A stretch of DNA of 64,000 nt from NCBI GenBank assembly GCA_028751875.1, contig CM054155.1:467798-531797 (forward strand). The letters are read 5' to 3'. The position numbers and the translations under genes are program-made. Below are positions 36,098 through 49,159 of the stretch, in pieces. This stretch comes from Rapana venosa. Taxonomy: Eukaryota; Mollusca; Gastropoda; Neogastropoda; Muricidae. The notes under the pieces were generated by a model that had not been told where the DNA came from, did not search any database, and saw nothing but the letters and a program-made list of their open reading frames with translations. The number at the start of each line of letters is the position of its first letter. The stretch's first letter is position 1.

Positions 36098-37490
36098 ACA
36101 GTTAAATAATCTCAGTCACCTGTACAATCAAAGCAGTCTGCCCACTGGCCCCTACAGTTAAATAATCTCAGTCACCTGTACAATCAAAGCAGTCTGCCCA
36201 CTGGCCCCTACAGTTAAATAATCTCAGTCACCTGTACAATCAAAGCAGTCTGCCCACTGGCCCCTACAGTTAAATAATCTCAGTCACCTGTACAATCAAA
36301 GCAGTCTGCCCACTGGCCCCTACAGTTAAATAATCTCAGTCACCTGTACAATCAAAGCAGTCTGCCCACTGCCCCTACAGTTAAATAATCTCAGTCACCT
36401 GTACAATCAAAGCAGTCTGCCCACTGCCCCCTGCAGTTAAATAATCTCAGTCACCTGTACAATCAAAGCAGTCTGCCCACTGCCCCCTGCAGTTAAATAA
36501 TCTCAGTCACCTGTACAATCAAAGCAGTCTGCCCACTGCCCCCTACAGTTAAATAATCTCAGTCACCTGTACAATCAAAGCAGTCTGCCCACTGCCCCCT
36601 GCAGTTAAATAATCTCAGTCACCTGTACAATCAAAAGCAGTCTGCCACTGGCCCCTGCAGTTAAATAATCTCAGTCACCTGTACAATCAAGCAGTCTGCC
36701 CACTGCCCCTGCAGTTAAATAATCTCAGTCACCTGTACAATCAAAGCAGTCTGCCCACTGCCCCTGCAGTTAAATAATCTCAGTCACTGTACAATCAAAG
36801 CAGTCTGCCCATGGCCCCTACAGTTAAATAATCTCAGTCACCTGTACAATCAAAGCAGTCTGCCACTGCCCTGCAGTTAAATAATCTCAGTCCTGTACAA
36901 TCAAAGCAGTCTGCCACTGCCCTGCAGTTAAATAATCTCGTCACCTGTACAATCAAAGCAGTCTGCCCACTGCCCCCTTCAGTTAAATAATCTCAGTCAC
37001 CTGTACAATCAAAGCAGTCTGCCCACTGCCCCCTGCAGTTAAATAATCTCAGTCACCTGTACAATCAAAGCAGTCTGCCCACTGCCCCCTGCAGTTAAAT
37101 AATCTCAGTCACCTGTACAATCAAAGCAGTCTGCCCACTGCCCCTGCGTTAATATCAGTCACCTGTACAATCAAGCAGTTGCCCTGCCCCTGCAGTAAAA
37201 CTCTAGTCACTGTACATCAAGCGTCTTGCCCTGCCCTGCTGTTAATCTTCAGTACCTGTCAGTCAAGCAGTGCCACTGCCCCTTCAGGTAATAATCTCAG
37301 TCCTCTGTAAATCAAGCGTTGCCTCCGCCTGCAGTTGCTTAATAATTCAGTCACTGTACAATCAAAGCAGTCTTGCCATTGCCCCCTGCGTTAAATATCT
37401 CAGTCACTGTCAATCAAGCGTCTGCCACTGCCCCTGCAGTTAATAATTCAGTCACTGTCATATCAAAGCAGTTGCCCTGCTCCTTACAGT
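36098..37490. repeat. 56-bp minisatellite, about 25 copies, degraded at right
   Basis: Units of acagttaaataatctcagtc followed by acctgtacaatcaaagcagtctgcccactggcccct. The first copies are near-identical. From about 37141 onward units lose scattered single bases. Confidence 0.96.
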
Positions 37491-37514
37491 GACCCCAAGG
37501 ACTGCCCCTGAAAG

Positions 37515-37710
37515 AAACACTTGCCTTGTTTTTGTCTTGTCTTGTGTCTTTACGGTCTTTGTCTTGTCTTGTTGGTCTTGTCTATGTGTCTTGTTTTCTT
37601 TGTCATTGTCTGTCTGGTTTTGGTTCTTGTTTGGATCTTGTTGGCTTTGTTTGTCTCTGGTCTTGTCTTGTTTGTCTTGTGTCTTGATTGACTTTTTTGT
37701 TTGTCTGTCC
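37515..37710. repeat. (TTGTC)n-like low-complexity stretch
   Basis: Variable cttgtcttg / tttgtcttg words. The open frames on both strands are compositional. Confidence 0.85.
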
Positions 37711-38740
37711 AGCCTTGATGGGTCATGAAGGGATGACTGTGGTTCTTCTTGACAGTTGAATGTTTTGGGCTTATTAAAGAAAGAAATGAAAAGGAACATT
37801 TGTTTCTGGTTAGTGGCCAGTGTAGATCACGTCAACTTGGTGTGTTGATATTTTCTGATTGCAGTTTACTTTAAAATCTGGAGATCTTTTTTCATTCCTT
37901 AGACTAAGAAAGATGAACATGTTTAGTGCTGTATGAATGACTATAAATGTAATGTATGTTGAATCAGCTATGATGATTATTTCTGCAAGTGTTGCTGATG
38001 TTAGTGATGAATGAAGGAATAATAAAGTGCTTTTCAACCCCCATCTGTTTGTTCTGGATCTCTCAGACCCAGCTTTTCACATTTTGTAAAGAAAAAGAAA
38101 GATGAAGCCCCCCATCCCTACGCCCTGTAAAGAAAAAAAATCAATGAAGCCCCATATCACTATTGTATGCTTTGTAAACAAAGAAATATATTGACCCCCT
38201 CCCCCCTCCCCCTACTTTGTAAGGTTAAAAAACCCGTGACCTCTCATGTGGGTCTCCCAGGTGTGTCTTCAGAAACCTGATCCTCAAGTCAGATGCCATT
38301 TTCAAGTTGACTGCACCAACAGAGGGAGCCAGCCTGCCCTGGGAAAGAGAGGGGAGCGCACCAGACGTCTTTTAAGGAAAACATCACTTCTGTCCGACAT
38401 GTTTGTGTTCTGTTCAACAGCTGGCCGCAGATCTGACAGACAGGAGGAATGTATCCAGGAGTAAACACAAAGTGCAGGCAAGGGTAACAACACTGTTTAA
38501 AAATAAAGAACAAAGCTTCCCCCTGTTCCTTGGCAAGAGCTCCGAGTTTCAACTGTGGTGAGATGTTGCTATGCAGCCATCTGTGCCGTCCTTGGGGCAG
38601 CCCCCTCCCGACTTTAGGGCTACACCTGTTCATTAAACTGACAAGACTGTGTAAGTGTGTCTGTGTGTGTGTGTCTCTGTGTGTGTCTGTGTGTGTTTGT
38701 GTGGAAGCTGATGGGTAAAGCCTGGACTGCATGTGTAGAC
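37711..38740. other. non-coding interval
   Basis: Unique sequence containing a divergent copy of the dispersed motif (agagctccgagtttcaactg, 38536-38555) followed by tggtgagatgttgctatgca, and a (TG)n tract at about 38652-38705. No gene was recognised. Confidence 0.55.
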
Positions 38741-38741
38741 A

Positions 38742-40185
38742 GTTATGGCGAAAGCCTTTAAAAGCTGCATAATTGTGTGAAAGGTAATTAGGAAAGCCTG
38801 TAAAGACTGCCTGAGTGGAAGGTAATGGGGAAAGCCTTTAAAGACTGCCTGAGTGGAAGGTAATGGGGAAAGCCTTTAAAGACTGCCTGAGTGGAAGGTA
38901 ATGGGGAAAGCCTTTAAAGACTGCGAGTGAAGGTATGGGGGAAGCCTTAAGACTGCCGAGTGGAAGGTAATTGGGAAAGCCTTTAAAGACTGCATAATTG
39001 TGTGTGGAAGGTAATGGGGAAAGCCTTTAAAGACTGCCTGAGTGGAAGGTAATGGGGAAAGCCTTTAAAGACTGCCTGAGTGGAAGGTAATGGGGAAAGC
39101 CTTTAAAGACTGCCTGAGTGGAAGGTAATGGGGAAAGCCTTTAAAGACTGCATAATTGTGTGTGGAAGGTAATGGGGAAAGCCTTTAAAGACTGCATAAT
39201 TGTGTGGAAGGTAATGGGGAAAGCCTTTAAAGACTGCATAATTGTGTGGAAGGTAATGGGGAAAGCCTTTAAAGACTGCATAATTGTGTGGAAGGTAATG
39301 GGGAAAGCCTTTAAAGACTGCATAATTGTGTGGAAGGTAATGGGGAAAGCCTTTAGAGACTGCATAATTGTGTGGAAGGTAATGGGGAAAGCCTTTAGAG
39401 ACTGCATAATTGTGTGGAAAGTAATGGGGAAAGCCTTTAAAGACTGCATAATTGTGTGGAAAGTAATGGGGAAAGCCTTTAAAGACTGCATAATTGTGTG
39501 GAAGGTAATGGGGAAAGCCTTTAAAGACTGCATAATTGTGTGGAAGGTAATGGGGAAAGCCTTTAGAGACTGCATAATTGTGTGGAAGGTAATGGGGAAA
39601 GCCTTTAGAGACTGCATAATTGTGTGGAAGGTAATGGGGAAGCCTTTAGAGACTGCCATAATGTTGACAGTAATGGTGACCTTAGATGATAATTCTGGAA
39701 GGTACTGGGAAAGCCTTGAGATCATCATGTGTGAAGTAAGGAAGAAGCTGTGAGACTGCTCAATTGTGTGTAGTAATGCGGAAAGCTCTTAGAGATGATA
39801 ATTTGTGGAGGTATGGGGAAAGCCTGTTAAAGCTGCATTTGTGTGGAAGGTAAGGACAGCTTGAGACTGCATATTGTGTTGAAGGTAATGGGGGTAAGTT
39901 ATAGACTTGCATAAATGTGTGAAGGTAAAAGAAGGAAATGCCTTTAGACACTGATGATTGTGTGGAGGTAATGGGAAGCCTTAGAGATGTAATTGTGTGG
40001 AAGGTACATGGAAAGTTTAGAGATGATAATTGTGTGGAAGGTTATATAGGGAAACTTTAAAGACTGCATAATTGTGTGAAGGCTTGCATGGGATAAGCTT
40101 TAGAGCATGCATAATTTGAAGGTAATGGGAAAGCCTTTAGAGACTTGCAAATGTGTGAGTAATGGGAAAGCCTTAGAGACTCCAC
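38742..40185. repeat. 38/42-bp minisatellite, about 34 copies
   Basis: Units of ggaaggtaatggggaaagcc followed by tttaaagactg and then either cctgagt or cataattgtgt. The two variants are grouped in blocks. The 42-bp type gives long open frames between 39141 and 39753 on both strands. After about 39640 the copies have many small indels. Confidence 0.96.
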
Positions 40186-40780
40186 ATTCTCAATTCTCCT
40201 TAATTACCACATGAAGCACACAACCGCAGATCGACCATGTTGTGAAGAAGGACAGATATGTGTGAGTGTCTCCTATCAGTGTTTCATGTTCGGAATTCTC
40301 CTCAGGTGAAATTAATTGTTTTGATGCTGTTCAAAAGACTAAACAACTGACGAGTTTTGCATGTTTGCAATTTGTGAGTTGTATGTGTTCAGATTTTGAA
40401 AACATGTGAAAGAAAAAGAATTCCATATAACTTGTGAGTTGTGTGTGTCAAGTCAAGTATATTTTCATTTCCAATGGTACATTGTTAATATAAATGTAGG
40501 AATTTATTAGCGTGAATTTGTAACAAACAATCGAAGTGCTTGCCTCGGTTCATTTCACGCATGCATACGATTCATTGCTCAAATATTATGATTATTTGCA
40601 ATTTCCAGTTGACACTCACACAAACACACACACAACACACAACAACCACAACAACAACACACTCACACACACACACTTAGGTAGTGATGAAGGAGATGAA
40701 TGATGCTGTTGAAAAGTAGGAACAGATATGAGGGGAAAGTGTCAGGTAGGAAATAAGTGTGTTTTGAGATGAAGATATCA
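40186..40780. other. non-coding interval
   Basis: Unique sequence ending in a CA/ACA-rich stretch (40616-40676). No gene was recognised. Confidence 0.5.
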
Positions 40781-40782
40781 AG

Positions 40783-42174
40783 TGAAGGCTTTTCTTCTTC
40801 ATCTTCCTTTTTTGTCATGTTTCTCCCAGGGGAGGTTTGACATTGATGAGCCTTCTCCATCTCTCTCTGTTTTGAGCTTTCTTCTTATTTATGCCCCTTT
40901 CTCTAGGATCATCTGCAATATAGGCAGCCAAGCTTTTGCTAGGTTTTCCCTTTGGTCTCTTTCCATCCACTACGAAGTTCATTGCTCTTTTTATGATGTG
41001 GTGGTCTGCTTTCCGTTGAACGTGCCCAAACCAGCACAGTCTATTGGTACTAGCTACAGACTTCAGGTCATCAACTTTGCACATTCTCCATAGTTCTTCA
41101 TTCGTGATCCTGTCTTCCCATTTGATCTTTGTCATGTAGCGTAGAATTACGTTCGACTGTTTTTGTGAAAACCCACGTCTCCGAACCATACAGGAGAACA
41201 GGTCTGATGCAGGCCTTATAAATTATATCAGACAGCATCTCTCCAGTGGGATTTTCTGATTTTCGAGCAGACTTGCCAATTCTATCCATTTCTTCCAAGC
41301 ACTCGCAATCCTGGTTCTGACAGCTAACTCAGATTTTGCTTCGCAGCTCATCATCTCTCCCAGGTAGCAGAATTCGTCTACCACTTCTATCTTCCTTTGT
41401 TCAAATTCTAGCTCCTTCTTTCCTGCATCGGTATTGTCTTCACCCTTCTTATTCATATAACTGGGGCAGACAAATACTCCGTCCTCCTTCTTCAGACTTT
41501 TGAGCTTTGAGCATCTTTTGTGACACCAATATTGACATTTGTAGCATTTGATCGAATTGTTCCCTACACCTTTGTGGCAGACACCACACGGGTATTTGCC
41601 TTGCTCTCTGTGTGTTCTGCGGTCTTTTCCAACTGTCATTGCTTTGGTCTTGTCGACATTTACTTTCTTTCTTCTGCGTTCTAATCTCTGTTTCCAATTG
41701 CCTAATCTTTGAGTAGCGTCATCACTGTTCTCAGCTACCAGTGCTAAGTCATCAGCATACAGCAGTTCCCAGATCTCTTCTGGCCTCTCCACTTCCTTGG
41801 ATATTTCATTCATCACGAGGATAAAGAGCAGAGGGCTCAATGCGGATCCTTGGTGCACTCCGAGTTTTATATCAAAACTTTCTGACGTCCCAATTATAGT
41901 TTTCACTTTTGATCGGGAGTTCTTGTACAAAGTCATAACCATTGAGATGGTGTGCTCCGGTACACCTTGTTTCCTCAAGGCCCATTGGATTGCCTTTCTG
42001 GGTGCTCAATCAAAAGCTTTTTTCCAGGCTAACAAAGATGTGCGTCAAATTCTTTTTCTTCTCCATATACTTTTCCTGCAGTTGTTTCACAATAAATATT
42101 GCATCTATGGTTGATTTGCCAGCCTGGAATCCAAACTGTTTTTCATCAATATTGCACAGGCTCTTCCTTCTTTA
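40783..42174 (-). mobile_element. LINE with zinc-finger insert after RT, truncated by the gap
   Basis: Minus-strand non-LTR element. Nearest the gap it reads QFGFQAGKSTIDAIFIVKQL and VSLEKAFD, then an open frame 41978-41223: KLGVHQGSALSPLLFILVMN, the catalytic YADDLALVAE, and a Cys/His cluster (PCGVCHKGVGNNSIKCYKCQ then YWCHKRCSKL and VCP, about 41595-41460) resembling a RING/PHD-like finger. The C-terminal region YLGEMM, LYGSETWVFTK, RLCWFGHVQRKADHH and RERWRRLI follows in other frames. Fingers in this position are known in several LINE groups. The 5' part is lost in the N gap. Confidence 0.85.
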
Positions 42175-42674
42175 NNNNNNNNNNNNNNNNNNNNNNNNNN
42201 NNNNNNNNNNNNNNNNNNNNNNNNNNNNNNNNNNNNNNNNNNNNNNNNNNNNNNNNNNNNNNNNNNNNNNNNNNNNNNNNNNNNNNNNNNNNNNNNNNNN
42301 NNNNNNNNNNNNNNNNNNNNNNNNNNNNNNNNNNNNNNNNNNNNNNNNNNNNNNNNNNNNNNNNNNNNNNNNNNNNNNNNNNNNNNNNNNNNNNNNNNNN
42401 NNNNNNNNNNNNNNNNNNNNNNNNNNNNNNNNNNNNNNNNNNNNNNNNNNNNNNNNNNNNNNNNNNNNNNNNNNNNNNNNNNNNNNNNNNNNNNNNNNNN
42501 NNNNNNNNNNNNNNNNNNNNNNNNNNNNNNNNNNNNNNNNNNNNNNNNNNNNNNNNNNNNNNNNNNNNNNNNNNNNNNNNNNNNNNNNNNNNNNNNNNNN
42601 NNNNNNNNNNNNNNNNNNNNNNNNNNNNNNNNNNNNNNNNNNNNNNNNNNNNNNNNNNNNNNNNNNNNNNNNNN
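42175..42674. other. assembly gap, exactly 500 N
   Basis: Round-number run of N joining two contigs, so its true size is probably unknown. It separates a LINE on the left from a minisatellite on the right, and lies between the minus-strand GPALPP1 exons and the plus-strand terminal exon. Confidence 0.99.
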
Positions 42675-44043
42675 ATAGCCTAACAACATACATCCTAACA
42701 CATGGCCTACAACATACATACAGTCTAACACATGGCCCAACAACATACATACCTAACACATGGCCCAACAACATACATACAGTCTAACACATGGCCCAAT
42801 AACATACATACCTAACACATAGCCTAACAACATACATACAGTCTAACACATGGCCCAATAACATACATACCTAACACATAGCCTAACAACATACATACAG
42901 TCTAACACATGGCCCAATAACATACATACCTAACACATAGCCTAACAACATACATACAGTCTAACACATGGCCCAATAACATACATACCTAACACATAGC
43001 CTAACAACATACATACAGTCTAACACATGGCCCAATAACATACATACCTAACACATGGCCCAACAACATACATAGTCTAACACATGGCCCAACAACATAC
43101 ATACAGTCTAACACACGGCCTAACAACATGCATACAGTCTAACACATAGCCCAACAACATACATACAGTCTAACACATGGCCCAATAACATACATACAGT
43201 CTAACACATGGCCCAACAACATACATACCTAACACATAGCCCAACAACATACATAGTCTTAACACATGGCCCAACAACATACATACCTAACACATAGCCC
43301 AACAACATACATAGTCTAACACATGGCCCAACAACATACATACCTAACACATAGCCTAACAACATACATACCTAACACATGGCCCAACAACATACATACC
43401 TAACACATGGCCTAACAACATACATACCTAACACATGGCCCAACAACATACATACATACCTAACACATAGCCTAACAACATACATACCTAACACATGGCC
43501 CAACAACATACATACAGTCTAACACATAGCCTAACAACATACATACCTAACACATAGCCTAACAACATACATACCTAACACATAGCCCAACAACATACAT
43601 ACCTAACACATAGCCTAACAACATACATACAGTCTAACACATAGCCTAGCAACATATATACAGTCTAACACATAGCCTAACAACATACATACCTAACACA
43701 TGGCCCAACATACATACCTACAGTCTAACACATGGCCCAACAACATACATACAGTCTAACACATGGCCCAACAACATGCATACAGTCTAACACATGGCCC
43801 AACAACATACATACCTAACACATGGCCCAACATACATACAGGTACTACAGTCTAACACATGGCCCAACATACATACAGGTACTACAGTCTAACACATGGC
43901 CTAACAACATACATACCTACAGTCTAACACATGGCCCAACATACATACAGGTACTACAGTCTAACACATGGCCTAACAACATACATACCTACAGTCTAAC
44001 ACATGGCCCAACAACATACATACCTACAGTCTAACACATGGCC
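42675..44043. repeat. 28/31-bp minisatellite bordering the gap
   Basis: Units of aacatacatacctaacaca plus tggcccaac, with variants carrying cagt (31 bp) or tagcctaac. The array starts at the gap edge, so its full length is unknown. It ends 35 bp before the donor site of the GPALPP1 exon at 44078-44173 and therefore lies inside that gene's intron. Confidence 0.96.
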
Positions 44044-44077
44044 TAAACAAGACACCCGTGACTAAGTCAGCACTTAC

Positions 44078-44173
44078 GTTGTATTCCTCAATCTGCTGCT
44101 GAAGCTGGTCATCTCTGTGTTTGGCCGGGTTCTTCTCCACCTCCTCCCTCTTCCTCTTCTTGCTCTTCCCCTC
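44078..44173 (-). CDS. GPALPP1: GPALPP1 homologue, internal exon (96 bp)
   Basis: Minus-strand exon with acceptor tgctgttgttgcag before 44173 and a strong donor GTAAGT (44077-44072). It is phase 0 at both ends, 32 codons. It encodes a charged stretch (EGKSKKRKREEVEKNPAKHR) followed by DDQLQQQIEEYN, corresponding to the vertebrate segment ending in RDKRLAEQVSSYNE. It follows the exon at 52489-52662 across an 8.3-kb intron full of transposons. The next exon on this strand is not present between here and the gap. Confidence 0.85.
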
Positions 44174-44238
44174 CTGCAACAACAGCATGTGTGTGTACAT
44201 CAGTATCCGCCACCAGCAGATATTGTTCACCCATCCCT

Positions 44239-44241
44239 TTG

Positions 44242-44285
<44 letters not shown>
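44239..44285. repeat. (CTGC)n microsatellite
   Basis: About 12 copies of ctgc within the intron, 65 bp upstream of the acceptor of the minus-strand GPALPP1 exon. Confidence 0.95.
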
Positions 44286-45002
44286 AGCTTCTGCCTCCCC
44301 TCCCCTCTCCTCACAGTGGAGGAAGATGACAAGGCATTAATGATGCTCCCATCAAATCTAATAATGTAACAAAAAATAACCTGCAGAAGTCCACAAAGCT
44401 TTCATTTTCTTTACACAGGGTTCATGCAGACTTGGTTGAAAAAAATTTAGGGTCTTTTTAGGGCTTTTTAAGGGCCATTATTTCCAAATTTAGGGCCTAG
44501 CCGCAGGGTATCAAAGTATATTTTATCAACCTGTGTATACATTTACTTTGATGAACTAATCTCAAACTCATGTAGGAAAGTCTCCTTGTCTAAAACTGCA
44601 TGTTGGATAGTGACACAAATTCAGGTTAAGTTCTAGAATAGAATGTCTTTCAACCATAGATACCACAATGAATTAAAATCCTCACAGTAAAACTTCAAGT
44701 CATGGTGTGATGAAAGTCCCCATGTCTTGAAATACCAAGCAAAGTGAAAACTGAAATAACTGTGTTGGATTTTAAGATGTTTTTCACAAACAAGTACCAA
44801 AGTGAACTCAAGATACTATCCCTCAAACTTCATCTGATGTGAATTAAGTCTCCTTGCCTTATCAAAGATGCAGATGGTTACCAGGTACTAGAACTAGTAA
44901 TAACAATACTCTCACATAGTCACAGTGCCTCTTCCAAATTCTGCTCCTTTATTTCAATCTCATACCTGCGTAGATGCAGGCAATCACACACACTTGTCCA
45001 CG

Positions 45003-46059
<1,057 letters not shown>

Positions 46060-46155
<96 letters not shown>

Positions 46156-46163
46156 AGAGAGAG
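46060..46163. repeat. (GA)n microsatellite at LINE 5' junction
   Basis: GA repeat of about 104 bp with a few interruptions (gagcgagcg near its end). It starts at the LINE's truncation point. Confidence 0.96.
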
Positions 46164-46944
46164 GTTGCTGGACGCAAGTTCTCTTCACTATGAATACATG
46201 TGCAAGTCCTGTAATACTGGCCTGAAAAGGATGCCTACGCTCTCTCACTATAGCCTAGTATTTTTTTTTTTTAAAAACAAGAATATTCAAATCAAGTCTG
46301 CCAATAAGCTGCGAATTTCAAAGTCAACTGAACCGACCACGTCGAGCGGTGAAAAATATGCAAAGTGCTGGCATTTCTGACTTGCCTTATGAACGGGATT
46401 CGTTTCTGTATGCGTTCTGCAGGAAATCTGTATGGTCATCTCCTCAAATACAGAATAGATCTGTTTACAGGTTTCATTGTTTTCCCATTCTCAAACATAA
46501 CTGTTTCATTGACTGCCATTTTGTAAACTGCGCATGCACAGAGGAGAAAAAATAGCTATTCACAGCGCAGCTGTGCTAACAGTGAAAAATCTCATAGAGA
46601 ACTGTAGCGCAGTAAACAGAAAACTTTTGGGAGGGGACTCGTGATCGCAGTTCCATAGTTTAACATCATTTTCCTAACAAATTACGGACATACCGTACGG
46701 GGCAGGTAGTCCTGCACATGTAAAAAATAATTGGTGAAAACAAAGCGATCATGCGCTTCCAATGGAAGCAAATTACCTCCCTTGGCAAAACAGATGGCGC
46801 GACATGAATAGCAGACGACAGGCATTCTATCACTGATAATACGATCTTTGGACACCCTTCTTGCTTTCATTTCGCAGAAGTTTTATTTTGTATATTTGTT
46901 GAATCTACATTTCAACAGAAACTCTCACTTATGATTCTCATTTT
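46164..46944. other. non-coding interior of the TIR element
   Basis: Unique sequence between the GA tract and the right subterminal repeats. No transposase or other gene was recognised. Confidence 0.5.
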
Positions 46945-47111
46945 TAGGGCTTTTTAGGGCCTCCTGGGCTGTATACATGTCTCATTTTTAGGGCTTTTTA
47001 GGGGCCTTCAATGGGCTCTTAAAAAATCAGGGCCTTTTAGGGCTTTTAAAGATCTGTACGAACTCTGTTACAAACAGAAAGTTTTCCAATGACTGTTGTT
47101 GTTTCTCAGCT

Positions 47112-47131
47112 AGAGCTCCCAGGTTCACCAG
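47112..47131 (+). repeat. dispersed motif agagctcccaggttcaccag
   Basis: Fourth copy of the dispersed motif; it passes directly into the 18-bp array through tggtgagatgttaca. Confidence 0.7.
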
Positions 47132-48146
47132 TGGTGAGATGTTACATGTGGTGAGATGTTACACGGTGGTGAGATGTTACACGGAGTGGTGAGATGTTAC
47201 ACGGTGGTGAGATGTTACACGGTGGTGAGATGTTACACGGTGGTGAGATGTTACACGGTGGTGAGATGTTACACAGTGGTGAGATGTTACACGGTGGTGA
47301 GATGTTACTGTGGTGAGATGTTACACGGTGGTGAGATGTTACACGGTGGTGAGATGTTACACGGTGGTGAGATGTTACAGTGGTGAGATGTTACACGGTG
47401 GTGAGATGCTACACAGATGTTACACGGTGGTGAGATGTTACACAGTGGTGATATGTTACACGGTGGTGATATGTTACACGGTGGTATGTTACACGGTGGT
47501 GAGATGTTACACGGTGGTGAGATGTTACACGGTGGTGAGATGTTACACGGTGGTGAGATGTTACACGGTGGTGAGATGTTACACAGTGGTGAGATGCTAC
47601 ACAGTGGTGAGATGCTACACAGTGGTGAGATGTTACACGGTGGTGAGATGTTACACGGTGGTGAGATGTTACACGGTGGTGAGATGTTACAGTGGTGAGA
47701 TGTTACACAATGGTGAGATGTTACAGTGGTGAGATGTTACACGGTGGTGAGATGCTACACAGATGTTACACGGTGGTGAGATGTTACACAGTGGTGAGAT
47801 GTTACACGGTGGTGAGATGTTACACGGTGGTATGTTACACGGTGGTGAGATGTTACACAGTGGTGAGATGTTACACACAGTGGTGAGATGTTACACACAG
47901 TGGTGAGATGTTACACAGTGGTGAGATGTTACACAGTGGTGAGATGTTACACACAGTGGTGAGATGTTACACGGTGGTGATATGTTACACACAGTGGTGA
48001 GATGTTACACACAGTGGTGATATGTTACACAGTGGTGAGATGTTACACGGTGGTGAGATGTTACACGGTGGTATGTTACACGGTGGTGAGATGTTACACA
48101 GTGGTGAGATGTTACACACAGTGGTGAGATGTTACACAGTGATGAT
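47132..48146. repeat. 18-bp minisatellite, about 55 copies
   Basis: Units of gtggtgagatgttacacg, with acag and acacacag variants and some shortened units. The 18-bp period keeps frames open on both strands. It lies in the large GPALPP1 intron. Confidence 0.97.
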
Positions 48147-48744
48147 TCTAGCTTTTCAAAAAGAGGGGGCCCCCTAAAATGGAAAAAAAGGGGGATCCCC
48201 CCCCCCCATCCCCCTCCCCCAGACAACTTACATACTGTACAAAATAGAAAGGCAATATCAGCTGCACACACCTCTGTAATCTCTTTGTTCATACTGATCA
48301 GTCAAACCCGCTGTCAAGAGGAGTTTGGGCACTAACGGTAGAGTCCTTCCTTTGTAGCTCAATCAATCTTTCAAAAACACAACCACCACCCAACCCGTGC
48401 AGGTACACACTCATGTACCCCCTTTATGTGTGTGTGTGTGATGGAGAGGAGGAGGATTAAGGGAGTTACTGAAAAGGAAGTTTTGTGTGCTTTATTGCAT
48501 AGGAGGGGGAAGGGTGGGAGATGGGGATTAGGGAGTTATTTTGAATGAAGTCAATTTTCCTAATATTTTTATAAGTTTGTGTGAGTGGGGGTAGTTTGCT
48601 GATTGAGGTGGTAATTTCATTTTTTTTTTATCTTAAACAGCAAATTTATACCCAGCTTCATTAAAAGGAACATAAAAAATCAAGATGGAGGTGGTGCCGA
48701 TCTATCGCCTATGATTAATGAAGACAAAGTAGGAAAAATGCAAT
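48147..48744. other. non-coding interval
   Basis: Contains a G-run/C-run pair (48160-48232) and unique sequence. No gene was recognised. Confidence 0.5.
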
Positions 48745-48749
48745 CCTTT

Positions 48750-49158
48750 ATTTCTTTCTTTATACCACTTTAAGTCATGGCAGATTTCTTGGTGTGAAAT
48801 TCAGGCTGCTCTTCCCGGGGAGACCACGTCGCCACAAGAACAGCGCCACCCTTTTTCTTCTTTTTCTTTTCCTGTCTGCAACTGTATTTGTTTCCCTAGC
48901 AGAGTGGCTTTTTTCTACAGAATTTTGCCAGGGACAACTCTCTTGTTGCCATGGGGTTTTTTACGTGCTAAATAATTTTGTGTAACACACATGACCTCAG
49001 TTTAATGTCTCATCCAAAGGACTAGCACCCAGACCACCATTCATGGTCTAATGGATGGGGTGAAAGTTTTTTCCCCCAAAGGGGACTGAACCACGCACAC
49101 TTCCGACCCAGACTTCTCGTTTTGTAGACAGGTGTGTTATTTACCTCTAGACCACCAA
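48750..49158 (-). mobile_element. SINE-2, tRNA-derived SINE with long body
   Basis: On the minus strand it starts gtggtctagaggtaaataac (tRNA-like head) with a B-box-like GGTTCAGTCCC (49092-49082). The core gatgagacattaaactgagg (49009-48990) follows, then gcacgtaaaaaaccccatgg, a unique body (ccctggcaaaattctgtaga, ggtggcgctgttcttgtggc, ctccccgggaagagcagcct) and a short A-rich tail. Its middle core matches that of SINE-1, but the head and body differ. Confidence 0.82.
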
Positions 49159-49159
49159 T

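Noticed and set aside
39141..39753. Repetitive 195-197 residue frames on both strands (IVWKVMGKAFKDC and reverse)
   Set aside because: Product of the 42-bp tandem repeat; no start context, splice signals or non-repetitive flank.
42675..44043. Telomere- or centromere-like satellite next to the gap
   Set aside because: The unit is a 28/31-bp intronic minisatellite with no telomeric motif, and it lies between exons of one gene.
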